From Athripsodes cinereus (lineage: Eukaryota; Arthropoda; Insecta; Trichoptera; Leptoceridae): DNA of 64,000 bases. Positions within the stretch are counted from its first letter, which is position 1. The number at the start of each line of letters is the position of its first letter. Where the stretch lies: positions 26,245,384 through 26,309,383 of the forward strand of contig OX388317.1 of the NCBI GenBank assembly GCA_947579605.1, written 5' to 3'. Under the pieces are notes generated by a model, which saw only the letters and a list, made by a program, of their open reading frames with translations, was not told the origin of the DNA and ran no database searches. Below, in pieces: positions 53,543 to 63,772 of this stretch. A program made the position numbers and the translations under genes.

Positions 53543-53849
53543 TCTTTAGTGCTTCGTAGACACGTAGGAGTATAGACATACATAATATATACTACGTCGC
53601 AAAACGATGTGTTTTGCTACAAAAATGGATTCACAGGGTTTACATGTATGCTGTAAATATTGTATATTTAATATACATATGTATTATTTCCATATATAAC
53701 TTGGGGTCACGTACTAGCTGTACACTTTGTATGTAGACACTTCAATGTTATTGTGATACGGCTGTGCGTGAGAATTTTGTCGAAATCTTCCATACTTCAT
53801 CTTATATTTGTAGCTATATAGTGTTCATATAAGGACGATAATATACCTA

Positions 53850-54000
53850 TATAATACATTTTGTCTTAAACTCACATACATACCATAACGCCGCTTCCCT
53901 CGTGGGGTAGGCAGAAAGGATCGAGCACCACTTCCTTCTATCCTTGCATACATCTTTCGCTACCGTCACTGTCATACAATTCCTCATGCATGTTGTTGTT
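53850..54000 (-). pseudogene. LINE ORF2 end of the 'HMERM' family
   Basis: The minus strand gives MRNCMTVTVAKDVCKDRRKW then CSILSAYPTREAALWY, with the hairpin CCCACGAGGG. It is nearly identical to 56290-56410. Confidence 0.7.
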
Positions 54001-54034
54001 GTTGTTGAATGACTTGAGTATTTTAGTATCGAAT

Positions 54035-54110
54035 TTGGTACTTTTCGCAAAGTTGTCTCTAGTCGAACGACTAAAATGTGTTTTGACAACGGCCGCTGCT
54101 CCTACACAAA
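54035..54110 (+). repeat. LINE 3' UTR fragment
   Basis: 'cgcaaagttgtctctAGTCGAACGACT...tgtgttttgac..cggccgctgct' (split words) matches the UTR at 16405-16470 including the perfect palindrome. Confidence 0.65.
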
Positions 54111-54128
54111 TGAACTGTGGGTACAGTA

Positions 54129-54385
54129 CACTGAGAAAAATATAAACGAAATTTCACAACGAACCATTGGTACGTACTATCAGATTATAACCAGAGATAG
54201 AACAAACGATTCATTAGTACGAATCTACAATATTTACTTTTCGCAAACAATTCGTTGTTAAATTTACCTACGATTTGTATGCGAAAAGTTAATATTATAG
54301 GTTCGTACTAATGAATGGTTTGTACTATCTCTGGTTCTAATCCGATATTATTCGTTGTGAAATTTCGTTAGTATTTTTCTCAGTG
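54129..54385. mobile_element. Foldback MITE with 120-bp arms and TA duplication
   Basis: It begins CACTGAGAAAAATATAAACG and ends with the complement; TA lies directly outside at 54127-54128 and 54386-54387. The two arms (about 54129-54252 and 54265-54385) pair almost throughout, with a short indel, around a small loop. TA duplication suggests mobilisation by a Tc1/mariner-type transposase. Confidence 0.92.
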
Positions 54386-54389
54386 TATA

Positions 54390-54990
54390 TTCAGATCTTG
54401 ATCTAGAAATCGATGAAATTAAATTACGGGACAAACGGGCTCCAACAAACATGTCATGATTTCCTTGAAATAATCTGCTGAAATTTTGTTTTGGTACTAC
54501 TTCTTACACATTTTAGATTCTCATGACTGTAAAGAATTTCATATTTTTTTTATGACTCCAATAATTCAAAAACATATTATTTATACGTGCATTTCATGTC
54601 TACTCCGTTAACAGTAAATGTCAAAATGAGATACAATAAAATAGAGACTTTTTAAATAATTAAAATAAACGATGTCTATTTTAATGTCACAAATGTTTGT
54701 CTTTCACAATCCAAAATTTTCTTTATTAATTTGAATAAATAATTACTTATTATTTATTTAAAAATACGGAAATGTTACTTTTGTATGATTATATTGAAAT
54801 AATAAACATATTATGTATGGTAATGCAGTGAGTTATTTAATAATCAACACGGAGCTTTTGACGAAATTATCCAATAATGCATATGTATTGTCCATTTCAT
54901 TTGGAAAGTTACCGAATATAAAATATTCATATTGTTTCACACTATCAATATTAAGAGAATTGTTTGTTTCTTTGCAAATAATTTAATATC
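54390..54990. other. AT-rich stretch, nothing recognised
   Basis: No supported feature. Confidence 0.5.
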
Positions 54991-54994
54991 AACT

Positions 54995-55315
54995 ACTACT
55001 ATACCATCACGGCATATCCCATAACTGCGATAACTCGCAGACCATCCACAAATTGAAATTGATCTCTTCTTGTGAACATAAAAAAGATATGCAGGATGGG
55101 TGCCAAAACTCATTGCTGAATTCAAGATGTAAAATGTCTTTGTTTTATCAAATTCCTGCCTTTTACAGGACACTCGAAAACTTGCAGCAATTAGTGAGAG
55201 ACCAATTATTTGCTGAATGCTCCACGGAACAAAACGCAACGTTTAATATAATCATCCTTTATAAGACATTGGATTTATTAAATCCAGCGATGAGATAAGT
55301 CAACCATCTTGAGTG
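54995..55315 (+). repeat. Family X repeat (longest copy)
   Basis: 'taccatcacggcatatccca', 'gatgggtgccaaaactc', 'ctgccttttacaggacactc', 'gaaaacttgcagcaattag' and 'ctgaatgctccacgga'. It extends furthest to the right of all copies. Confidence 0.75.
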
Positions 55316-55795
55316 GTACATGTTTATAACACGCAGATAGTCCGTTGGCTTTCCCGTTTGTGGAAACGATATATTGATATTAATGAATGTAAGATTTAAA
55401 CAAATTATCCATACAACGCTGGGTTTCTTCATTTAACATACTGCAACGCTCATTGAGTTAATGCAGGCATCGCAGTCGCATCGTAGACTATTATTAATTG
55501 TATTTTTTTTATGGCAGTGTATATTTTTTACCGACTAACATTCACACAGATAAATGAAGCAATGCATGCAGCAATTTATAATTATCAACTTAAAAAACTA
55601 CGTTCCTTTCGACATTTTATTTATATAATTTATTTGATAAAACACTGCACAACATTAATAATGCTTCATATATTATTATGTTACCCTCCACACAAATAAT
55701 GTTTGTTATTTTACAAAATCATATTAACTGTTTATATATTCATTCATTAAACATTTTCATAAAATTTCATTCATTATTTTTTATTATATTTTTTC
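55316..55795. other. AT-rich stretch, nothing recognised
   Basis: No supported feature. Confidence 0.5.
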
Positions 55796-55800
55796 TTTTA

Positions 55801-55947
55801 TGTACTTAGCTATGTACATCAATATAAATGTATCTTGTATCTCTCTCACATTTGGTTAGTTGGTAGAAATTGCCTAAAGGCAATAAACCCGGCATTTGTG
55901 CTACTTTATTTATTCCACAATAAAGATTATTTTATTTTTATTTTTAT
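55801..55947 (+). repeat. Retroposon 3' tail (hairpin class 2)
   Basis: 'gtatctctctcacatttgg', GTTGGTAGAAATTGCCTAAA, GGCAATAAACCC, 'ccacaataaagattatttta'. Stem TTGCC/GGCAA around TAAA. Same family as 31608-31813. Confidence 0.8.
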
Positions 55948-55949
55948 AA

Positions 55950-56165
55950 ACGTGGGGCAGTCAGTGAGCAAAGCGCATGTAAGTTATCCTCTACATACCA
56001 ACATATGTAAGTAAAGGTATTAAGGATGGAATTCGTCACAGAATTGAAGAATGTTCAATGCATTTTACGAATATCTAGCTTTTACAGGACAATCGAAAAC
56101 TTACGGAAAATAATAGAAAACCTATTATTTGCCTTGGTATTGACGGAACATAACATTAGAATTTG
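55950..56165 (+). repeat. Family X repeat, joined to the class 2 tail
   Basis: 'gtggggcagtcagtgagc', 'gcatgtaagttatcctctac', 'ttttacaggacaatcg', 'aaaacttacggaaaat'. Confidence 0.65.
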
Positions 56166-56289
56166 ATAAATATGAGCTGAATACCTTTTTCACAATCCCC
56201 TTTTTAAAGTGCCAGGATTACGTCAGGTTTGTGAGAAAAGAGAGTTGAGGGTAGAATGGAATAAAATTCAAAAAAAATACATACATATA

Positions 56290-56410
56290 TATCATCGCGC
56301 CGCTTCCCTCGCGGGGTAGGCAGAAAGGATCGAGCGCCACTTCCTTCTATTCTTGCATACATCTTTCGCTTCCGTCACTGTCATACAATTCCTCATGCAT
56401 GCTCTCCTGT
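56290..56410 (-). pseudogene. LINE ORF2 end of the 'HMERM' family
   Basis: The minus strand is nearly the same as 53850-54000, with CCCGCGAGGG as the hairpin. Confidence 0.7.
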
Positions 56411-56765
56411 TCAATGTGCTCAACACGTGACTGTCCTGTAGGATTTGATTTAATGATGACTTAACATTTAAAACATAATTTCATACAACAATTCCGTTTG
56501 ACGGATAATACGCTGATTTGTACGCTCTTGCAAAATATTAATTACTGAACGGGTTTAAATCGAATTTTACACTGCAATTGGCTATTGATTGGGAGATTTT
56601 GAGATTGTGCATCCAACTGTGCTATTGTTCCGAGTATTTGTGATATGTGTGGACCAATATAAACGCATATATGAACTTTGTGTGTGTTTGAACTGTTGAT
56701 CGCTCTTTATCAGAGAGGGTAGTCGCGGATTTTTAAGATCATAGTGATTGTTATAATCAAGATTT
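56411..56765. other. AT-rich stretch, nothing recognised
   Basis: No supported feature. Confidence 0.5.
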
Positions 56766-56769
56766 TTGA

Positions 56770-56855
56770 CGAGTGTCGCTACGCTATTGATAGCTTGATT
56801 GATAGAGCTCTTGTCTACAGATCCATAGACTCGGGTTCGAGGCCCATGCGGGGTG
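56770..56855 (+). other. tRNA-like sequence
   Basis: A GTCTA...TAGAC anticodon-like stem and the B box GGGTTCGAGGCCC are visible, with a weak A box (gctTGATTGATAGAGC). Possibly a SINE head; no body recognised. Confidence 0.45.
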
Positions 56856-57535
56856 GAAGCATTTTTTGCTTTTTCTGTTCTCTTACAAGCATTCATTCTA
56901 TGTACACTACTTTTTTATTCCCTTAAACATATCTATACTGAAGAGAAAGGATTACTACTTACTCCATAGTCCAGGAAAATGATTACTTTTGACACTGGGA
57001 TCGTGGACGCGGCAAGATACTAAGACTGTCATAGTGCTTGAATTTCATATTATATTATGAGTACTTCCATACTGCAATTTTACATATGAAGCAACAGAAT
57101 AGCTGTTAACCCCAGAATCGAGGATACGGCGAAGAACAGGGATCTTATACTGTTAGGAAGAGCTTTACAGTTGTGGCGTTTATTGTTTACTTGTGAATGC
57201 TTCCTTGTTGATGGATATTTTGCTTATGTATGATTTTAATGTAATTTTATTCAGTATCATAGGTATTAAGTAACTTTGTTTATATATGGTGATGGTTTCT
57301 GTGATTGTATCTTTTGTTTTTGCATCATTTGTAAAGTTTAATTGACTAGTCAAGGATCATAAAAAAAATAATTTATAGCGCCATCTGTGAGATTGTCGGT
57401 AAAACAAAATAGTAAATTATTGATTGATCAGGCTGTAAAGATTGTAGGCTGGATTTTTCACTGGATGATAACTTTGATTTGCACACAAGTTCAATGGAAC
57501 TAATATAATATTTTTGACAACCGCGACACCGTCAT
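56856..57535. other. AT-rich stretch, nothing recognised
   Basis: No supported feature; from about 57150 the plus strand becomes rich in T and G. Confidence 0.5.
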
Positions 57536-57536
57536 C

Positions 57537-57610
57537 TGTGGTGTAACGGTTACTGTCGCGGACTGCCGAGCGAGGGGTCTGGGATCGAATCTCATCTCCA
57601 TCACTTTTTG
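57537..57610 (+). other. tRNA-like sequence
   Basis: CTGTGGTGTAACGGTTACTG (A box) and GGGATCGAATC (imperfect B box), with TCGC/GCGA able to pair between. It resembles the head of the SINE at 27902. Confidence 0.55.
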
Positions 57611-57614
57611 TATT

Positions 57615-58602
57615 TTTATTTTATTTTAGATATAAATATATATATATTTTTTTTTCTTTCTTTTTGTATTCATATTGTAATTTGTCTTCAATATTAACAG
57701 TACATTTTCTTGTGTCGAGAATTTATTTGTAACGATCTTTTGAATTGTGCCTACTTATTTGAAGCTGGAATACCTATTTGAATCTTGTACTTTGTAATTT
57801 ATAATCATAATATTTAAAGTGGGTTTTCTCACACTGAACATTAATTTGTAACCACCTTTTGCTTTTAATTTTGTTTATTTATTCAAACAAGCGTCGTTAT
57901 ATACATCCATGCACAAAGGTATTTATAGTATTGTTTATTGATCAATTTTAATTATTGAAGTATTGAACTTTGAATCATTGTGAATTATTTGGTTGATTGG
58001 GATTGATGAAGAGTTTTTTTTTGTTTGTTTTAGTTGAATAATATCACTTGATTTCAATTAACATCATTAAGATACCCATATCTCATGATTTTCAAAAAGC
58101 ATTCACTTTTAATTTTACTATACATTTATATTTAATTAGTCTCATTTATTGTTGTTCAGGGGTGCAAAACTTTATGCTGTGTGTTTCTGTATATCTATTA
58201 TTTAACTTCTATTGGGTATGAGTGGGTATCTGATGTATTGACATATACTGCATATGCTGTGTATTGAATGCTGAAGGGATCTTTATGATATACCTAACTG
58301 TAATTATTAATTGAATTGCGGTATCAGTTTGCTTACTGTCATGTACCTAACGATTATACTATAGTGATATATCTGCCTAATAGTTGTTGTTTCTTTTTTA
58401 TGTTGTAAATTGTTTTATCTTTTGTTCACTATTACTAGATGATTTTTGTTTTATTTTATTGGGTTCAATATTGATATTATTGTTATTTTTTTGTAATATT
58501 CATTGATTTGATTACGTGTATCGTGTGTGTTGTTGTTTTCTTCCTTTGCAACTTCCTTTGATATTCTTGTGTCTATTGGTAGTGTTTTTGTACCCCATTT
58601 TC
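57615..58602 (+). other. T-rich region, probably including the 5' UTR of element C
   Basis: No open frame or repeat boundary is certain. The T/G-rich bias of the plus strand continues smoothly into element C, so part of this is likely its leader; I could not find its 5' end or a target duplication. Confidence 0.4.
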
Positions 58603-59643
58603 ATGATGGACACTTGCAAAAAGTGTAGTCAACCGCTAAGTCCGACAAAAACGATGAAGTGTTGTAGTTGTCGTCAAAAGTTTCACTGCACGTGTCAGGG
58701 TACCACCCCAACAGTGCTTAAAAAAATGACCAGTAAATCTAGAGCACAGTGGTACTGTCCGGACTGTAGCTCTAGGGATCCTAGAACTTTAAGGGGTTCA
58801 ACTCCCGAGGTTGGGGCACCAATGGCGCTGAGATCGGCGTCTGGTGCTGATTCACGGCTGACTGATGGTTCTCGTGACTCACCTGTTCTTCCTGAAGGCG
58901 GATCTTTATCGTTATTGCCCGTCTCAGCTTCTCAGTGCCAGAAGATTTTGAATGAGCTTGCCTCCCTGAGAGGAGAATTTAGACAATTGCGTGAAGACGT
59001 GCAGGAGTTTAAGTCTCTTGCATCATTTGTCTCCAATCAATACGAGGAGATTACTGGTAGGCTGACGGAGATGGATGGTAGAATTAAGAGACTTGATGCA
59101 CTGACTGAGGAGGTTGCTTTGTTGAAGCGAGATTTGTCCAGCTTAAATCGCCAGAACATTGAAAGAGAACAGTACGATCGTCTAAATAATGTAGAAATCT
59201 CCGGAATTCCGCAACACAACAGTGAAAATCTCCATTCATTGGTGATGAAATTATCATCTGAACTCAATACGGAAGCTTCCGTAAGCAGCATTATATCTAT
59301 GCAAAGAGTTGCAACTTGGAGTAGAGACCCGAAGGAGAAGAAACTATCTAAAATAATATTAAAGTTTAACAATCGTCATTCCAAAAATAGTTTCCTTGAT
59401 GCTGCTCGTCGCAGGCGCGGATTGATGACTCATGACTTGGGAGTGAGTGGAGGTGGTCGAGTCTACATTAACCATCATTTAACCAAGGAGAATAAGGAAC
59501 TTCTAAGACAAGCAAAGGAATCGGCAAGGTTGAGGGACTATAGGTATGTTTGGATTAAGGACTGTAGAATTTACGTACGTAAAATGGAGAAAGCTCATGC
59601 AATTCTTATTCAGTCTTCCACTGACCTTAAAAAAATAATTTGA
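58603..59643 (+). CDS. Element C ORF1: PHD finger and coiled-coil protein (346 aa)
   Basis: The start is the ATG at 58603 (MMDTCKKC); the frame is open further upstream but without another ATG. Residues 5-55 form a C4HC3 zinc finger of PHD type (C5, C8, C20, C23, H28, C31, C52, C55). Then comes a Ser-rich linker, a heptad-rich stretch likely to be a coiled coil (about 120-185, ELASLRGEFRQLREDVQEF onwards) and a C-terminal RRM-like and basic domain with VEISGIPQH and RVYINHHLTKENKELLRQAK. PHD-bearing ORF1 proteins are known from CR1-like elements and may bind chromatin, here an inference. It is expected to trimerise and coat RNA. Confidence 0.85.
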   Translation: MMDTCKKCSQPLSPTKTMKCCSCRQKFHCTCQGTTPTVLKKMTSKSRAQWYCPDCSSRDPRTLRGSTPEVGAPMALRSASGADSRLTDGSRDSPVLPEGGSLSLLPVSASQCQKILNELASLRGEFRQLREDVQEFKSLASFVSNQYEEITGRLTEMDGRIKRLDALTEEVALLKRDLSSLNRQNIEREQYDRLNNVEISGIPQHNSENLHSLVMKLSSELNTEASVSSIISMQRVATWSRDPKEKKLSKIILKFNNRHSKNSFLDAARRRRGLMTHDLGVSGGGRVYINHHLTKENKELLRQAKESARLRDYRYVWIKDCRIYVRKMEKAHAILIQSSTDLKKII

Positions 59644-59700
59644 CTGCTGTCGTTGAGTTATTGTTTGTGCTTTTATCTTTATGTTGACCTGGTTTTCGTT

Positions 59701-60084
59701 ATGGACGCTTCTTCTTGTGTGGTTTTGTGTGATGTGTTGCGATGTTTGTCTTTGTTGTGTTTGCTATTGTTCTCTGTACATTCACTTGTTGTTCTCGACT
59801 GTGTCGTCTTAGTTGTGCGATTTTTTTTGACCTCAGCTTTGGGGTATTGCAACTTTCCTGGTTTGTGTTTGAGTGGACTTGAGATACTCGTAATTGTCGA
59901 CTGTAATGTGTGCTGTTCATCGAACTGTTGGACTTTGGTGTGCATTCTGTGTCTCTCTGTGACTCAGATTGAGTCATGTCTTTGTGGTCCTCTGCTTGTT
60001 GCTGATTGGCGTTGCTGTGTTTTGTCTTATATAATATATATGATGATAATAATATTTGCTTTGTTCCTGGTCTTTGATGAGTAG
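59701..60084 (+). CDS. Middle open frame of element C: cysteine-rich hydrophobic protein (127 aa)
   Basis: Lies between ORF1 and ORF2. The predicted protein starts MDASSCVVLCDVLRCLSLLC and ends IIYMMIIIFALFLVFDE; it is rich in Leu, Val and Cys, with three or four possible membrane segments. Its stop TAG overlaps the ORF2 ATG as ATGAGTAG. Against coding: the plus strand here is very rich in T and G, which makes stops rare and hydrophobic codons common by composition alone. No known family. Confidence 0.3.
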   Translation: MDASSCVVLCDVLRCLSLLCLLLFSVHSLVVLDCVVLVVRFFLTSALGYCNFPGLCLSGLEILVIVDCNVCCSSNCWTLVCILCLSVTQIESCLCGPLLVADWRCCVLSYIIYMMIIIFALFLVFDE

Positions 60085-62941
60085 TTTATCAATATATTAT
60101 CAAAATGTGAGGGGTCTTCGGACGAAGACGAATGATTTCCTATACAATGTTTTGCTCAATGATTATGATATCATCTGTCTCACGGAGACCTGGCTCGTTG
60201 ATTCGATTGCTGATGCGGAGATTATTGACAGTAGATATAACGTTTATAGGAGAGACCGTGATTATTCTGCAACTGGACAGACCTTGGGGGGCGGTGTTTT
60301 AATTGCTGTTCGCTGTGATATCTCTGCCATTCACCAGGAAGCGTGGGGATCTAATGGTGAGGATGTGTGGGTCACTGTAAAATGCTCTAAGCCTGATACC
60401 CATTTGAATGTATGTTGCTCATATATACCTCGAGGTTCCGACTTTCAATCAAGGCTTGAGATGTCGCTGAGTAATGGTGCTCGTCTCTTGGACGAGCATC
60501 CCAATGACCAGTTTCTCTTTGTTGGTGATTTTAATATTCCAAATATAGCCTGGAGAGCAAATGAGGGCACTAATTTTTGCAACCCAACTGAGTTTATTGA
60601 TGTTTCCGCCTGTGCACTAATAGATTTTATGTCTTATTGCGGTCTGAGGCAGTACAATTCTCACGCCAATATCAATAATAGAATTCTTGATCTTGTTATT
60701 TCTAACGTTGAGTCTTGTGTTGTCTCTGCTTGCACTGACCCTCTGACGCCTGAAGATGTCCACCATAGGTCCTTAGTGGCGTCAATTGAGTTGGCTGATG
60801 AACTGAGAGCTCCATCCCGGACTGGGTCGGTGTATGTATTTAGTAGAGCTAACTATGACGCAATAAAGAAAGCCTTAGCTGGTCATGATTGGGTGAGTGA
60901 GTTGAGAGAGTTGTGTATCCCGGAGGCCGTGTCTTACTTTTATTCTATCTTAAATGGGTTAATTGAGGAGCATGTCCCTGTTAAGCGTTTGTGTACAGCA
61001 AGATATCCATTGTGGTACACTCAGTCACTGAAAAAGATAATTAGAGAAAAACTTAAATATCATAAGCGATGGAAGGCAACGGGAGATATGTCTGATTACT
61101 CTGCGTTTTCCTTGCTTAGAGCCCGCCAAAAGCAAATTGCTAAGACTTGTTACCTGGAATTCGTAGCGAATGCAGAGAAAATGATCAGGGTTGATCCCAG
61201 AAAATTTTGGTCATACGTTAAAGCGAAGAAAATGACTCCTCCGATACCGAGTACAGTCTATTATGGGGGAAGGGTGGGTTCGGACGCGGACTCTATAGCG
61301 AATCTGTTTGGGGATTATTTCCAGTCGGTGTTTGTGGATGCTGAGGTCGACTTACCGGATGTGCATTGTGGAGCCGAATTGGATGTCGGTAATATTGAGT
61401 TTACTGCTTCTCTTGTGTATGATTGCATTCGTGGTATTGATGTGGGGGGGAGTGCTGGTCCGGATGGGATACCGCCTGAATTAGTGGTCCGCTGCGGTGA
61501 GGAGTTGTCGGTGCCATTGTCGTTGCTTTATGGAAAATCATTCAGGGCCGGAGTATTCCCGGATGAGTGGAAAAAATCGTATATTACTCCGATACACAAA
61601 TCCGGGGATAAGCATAACGCATCGAATTATAGACCCATATCCAAGTTATCTGTGATGAGTAAACTGATGGAAAAAATTGTTATGAGTCAACTGGGACCTG
61701 CTGTGCGGTCTTTTATCATTCCTAATCAGCATGGTTTTGTGGCGGAAAGGTCTGTGGAGTCGAATTTGTTGGAATTTACGAACTTTGTATTGAATACCAT
61801 GGGTCGGAGAGCGCAAGTTGACGCGGTTTACACGGACTATGCAAAGGCGTTCGATAAGATTAATCACAGAATTTTAATACATAAGCTTAAGGCATATGGC
61901 ATTCATGGCGATTTGCTTAGATGGCTCTCATCTTACGTGGATCGTCGTTCTCAGGCTGTTGCAATTTGTGGAGCTGTTTCTCGATTTGTTGATTGTACAT
62001 CCGGTATACCACAGGGTTCCCATCTTGGGCCATTGCTTTTCATATTGTATATCAACGACATAGGTTCTTGTTTCCGTAACTCGGATTTTCTCTTGTTTGC
62101 AGATGATACGAAAATTTATAGAAGAATTAACAGTTCCGAGGACTGCGAGCTTTTGCAGGCAGACTTATTACGTCTTTCGGAATATTGTAAGACAAATCAA
62201 TTATACTTGAACATATCTAAGTGTTGCGCTATATCATTCACAAGGAAGCCGCACCGAATTTCGTTCGAGTATCATATTGACCGGCAGGCGATACACAGAA
62301 AGGATGAGGTTCGGGATTTGGGAGTGATAATGGATGAGAAACTGCTTTTTCGCACTCATGTCGAGTATATAGCTGATAAGGCATACAGGATGCTCGGTTT
62401 TGTGTCGAGAGTGGGTAAACCATTTAAATCCGCATTTACTCTCCGAATCCTGTACTATGCATTTGTCAGAAGCCAGTTGGAGTTCTGTTCTGTTATTTGG
62501 AGTCCACAGTACATTACGTATATTGAACGAATTGAGAACATACAGCGTAAGTTCATAAAGCGTTTAAATTATCTGTCCGGGGTAAATTTTGATGATTATA
62601 AAGCTGCTGTTCACTACCATCGCATCCCCACACTCGAGAACAGAAGAACCGAGATTGACATGGTGTTTTTATTTAAGATCCTGAATGGCATGGTTGATTC
62701 TGCGAGACTAATGGGTGAAATATCATTCAACTGTCCAACGCGTGTTGTTCGTTCACAACGTTTGTTTCGACTCCCTATAAGCTCTACAAACTATGTTCAG
62801 AATTCTTTCTTGAAGCGAGCTTGCTCTGTCTATGACTCATTTTTCCAGGGTCTTGATGTGTTTGCCATGAGTTTGAGAGGTTTTAAATTGTCTGTGTCCG
62901 ATGCGTTGAGGACCTCATTGATTCCGCTTCCACCTAATTAG
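60077..62941 (+). CDS. Element C ORF2: endonuclease-reverse transcriptase (954 aa)
   Basis: Start at the ATG 60077 (MSSLSIYYQNVRGLRTKTND). Endonuclease 1-235: Asn10, LTETW (Glu37), FVGDFN (Asp151, Asn153), DLVISN (Asp205) and HHRSL at 229-233; the usual SDH is replaced by VHH, although the histidine is kept. Reverse transcriptase about 455-720: YRPIS, YTDYAKAFDK (Asp587), SGIPQGSHLGPLLF and FADD (674-677). The C-terminal part has RSQLEFCSVIWSPQ and IERIENIQRKFIKRL, as in CR1/Jockey-group proteins, and no RNase H or knuckle. No stop or shift was found. It would nick target DNA and prime on the 3' end of the element RNA. Confidence 0.92.
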   Translation: MSSLSIYYQNVRGLRTKTNDFLYNVLLNDYDIICLTETWLVDSIADAEIIDSRYNVYRRDRDYSATGQTLGGGVLIAVRCDISAIHQEAWGSNGEDVWVTVKCSKPDTHLNVCCSYIPRGSDFQSRLEMSLSNGARLLDEHPNDQFLFVGDFNIPNIAWRANEGTNFCNPTEFIDVSACALIDFMSYCGLRQYNSHANINNRILDLVISNVESCVVSACTDPLTPEDVHHRSLVASIELADELRAPSRTGSVYVFSRANYDAIKKALAGHDWVSELRELCIPEAVSYFYSILNGLIEEHVPVKRLCTARYPLWYTQSLKKIIREKLKYHKRWKATGDMSDYSAFSLLRARQKQIAKTCYLEFVANAEKMIRVDPRKFWSYVKAKKMTPPIPSTVYYGGRVGSDADSIANLFGDYFQSVFVDAEVDLPDVHCGAELDVGNIEFTASLVYDCIRGIDVGGSAGPDGIPPELVVRCGEELSVPLSLLYGKSFRAGVFPDEWKKSYITPIHKSGDKHNASNYRPISKLSVMSKLMEKIVMSQLGPAVRSFIIPNQHGFVAERSVESNLLEFTNFVLNTMGRRAQVDAVYTDYAKAFDKINHRILIHKLKAYGIHGDLLRWLSSYVDRRSQAVAICGAVSRFVDCTSGIPQGSHLGPLLFILYINDIGSCFRNSDFLLFADDTKIYRRINSSEDCELLQADLLRLSEYCKTNQLYLNISKCCAISFTRKPHRISFEYHIDRQAIHRKDEVRDLGVIMDEKLLFRTHVEYIADKAYRMLGFVSRVGKPFKSAFTLRILYYAFVRSQLEFCSVIWSPQYITYIERIENIQRKFIKRLNYLSGVNFDDYKAAVHYHRIPTLENRRTEIDMVFLFKILNGMVDSARLMGEISFNCPTRVVRSQRLFRLPISSTNYVQNSFLKRACSVYDSFFQGLDVFAMSLRGFKLSVSDALRTSLIPLPPN

Positions 62942-63157
62942 AGTTGATGGTGTTAAATTTGTTTGAGGGATGACGGTGACCTGCTGTATGGTCTTTTGTT
63001 TGTTCTTTTGTTTGTAAATTTCCGATTTCTATTTTCACATTATTTTTTTAAATTTTTTTTTATTGCTATTTTGTTCGTTGTGTTTCGATTGCCCTTAATG
63101 TTGTGTATTGTTTAAATCAATCCTTTTTATGTTTAGTATTTGTTCTATGTGGTATTG

Positions 63158-63444
63158 CATGTTTTGTTTTATAGGTGGTAATTATTTCTTGCATGTGTTG
63201 GATAATTATTATTCCTATTTGCTTATGACAAATTTTAATATTGAATTTTAAATGATGTTAAATTTTGAATTTTAAATTTTGAGAGATTTTATGTGATATA
63301 TACATGTTTTGTTTTATAGGTGGTAATTATTTCTTGCATGTGTTGGATAATTATTATTCCTATTTGCTTATGACAAATTTTAATATTGAATTTTAAATGA
63401 TGTTAAATTTTGAATTTTAAATTTTGAGAGATTTTATGTGATAT
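63158..63444 (+). repeat. 142-bp direct duplication in the element C 3' UTR
   Basis: 63158-63299 and 63303-63444 are the same apart from at most a few bases (from 'catgttttgttttatagg' to 'gattttatgtgatat'), spaced by three bases. Tandem copies in LINE UTRs are common, and the identity implies a recent event. Confidence 0.95.
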
Positions 63445-63737
63445 TTTTATATTTTTAATTTTATTTTTCATGACTCATTGTATTGTTTTTATTGCTTATT
63501 GTTTTATTGTTTAATCCTACGATTATTGCTTTGTGAGCATTATTCTATTGATTTTTTTTTACATAATTTACTCTATTCTATTGTAATTGTTGTTTGTTGA
63601 TTTATCTGTTGTGTTTAGTTATGTATGTTTGTAGAGCACATGACGGTAATATAGGGATCTTCACTGGTTTGCTTATTGCTAAATATGTTATAGACCATTG
63701 TATTTTTTGTATCAACTGTATGTATCCTGTAAAATTG

Positions 63738-63772
63738 AAATAAATAAATAAATAAATAAATTAAAAAAAAAA
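63738..63772 (+). terminator. Element C polyadenylation signal and tail
   Basis: Overlapping AATAAA words in (AAAT)n are followed by A10. This marks the 3' end. Confidence 0.85.

Larger units (their letters stand above)
58603..63772 (+). mobile_element. Element C: CR1/Jockey-type non-LTR retrotransposon
   Basis: Order: ORF1 (58603-59643), a 433-bp inter-ORF region with a third open frame, ORF2 (60077-62941), a 3' UTR of about 800 bp with a tandem duplication, and an (AAAT)n plus A tail (63738-63772). No RNase H domain follows the reverse transcriptase, unlike elements A and B. Both main frames are open. The left boundary given is the ORF1 start; the true 5' end lies upstream. Confidence 0.88.

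Noticed and set aside
58516..58602. Upstream extension of element C ORF1 as a signal peptide
   Set aside because: The extension lacks an ATG; the double ATG at 58603 directly precedes the PHD finger.
59679..59977. Minus-strand frames in the inter-ORF region of element C
   Set aside because: Products of the strand's composition (Thr, Ser, Lys and Asn rich); the plus-strand frame is the better candidate though itself uncertain.
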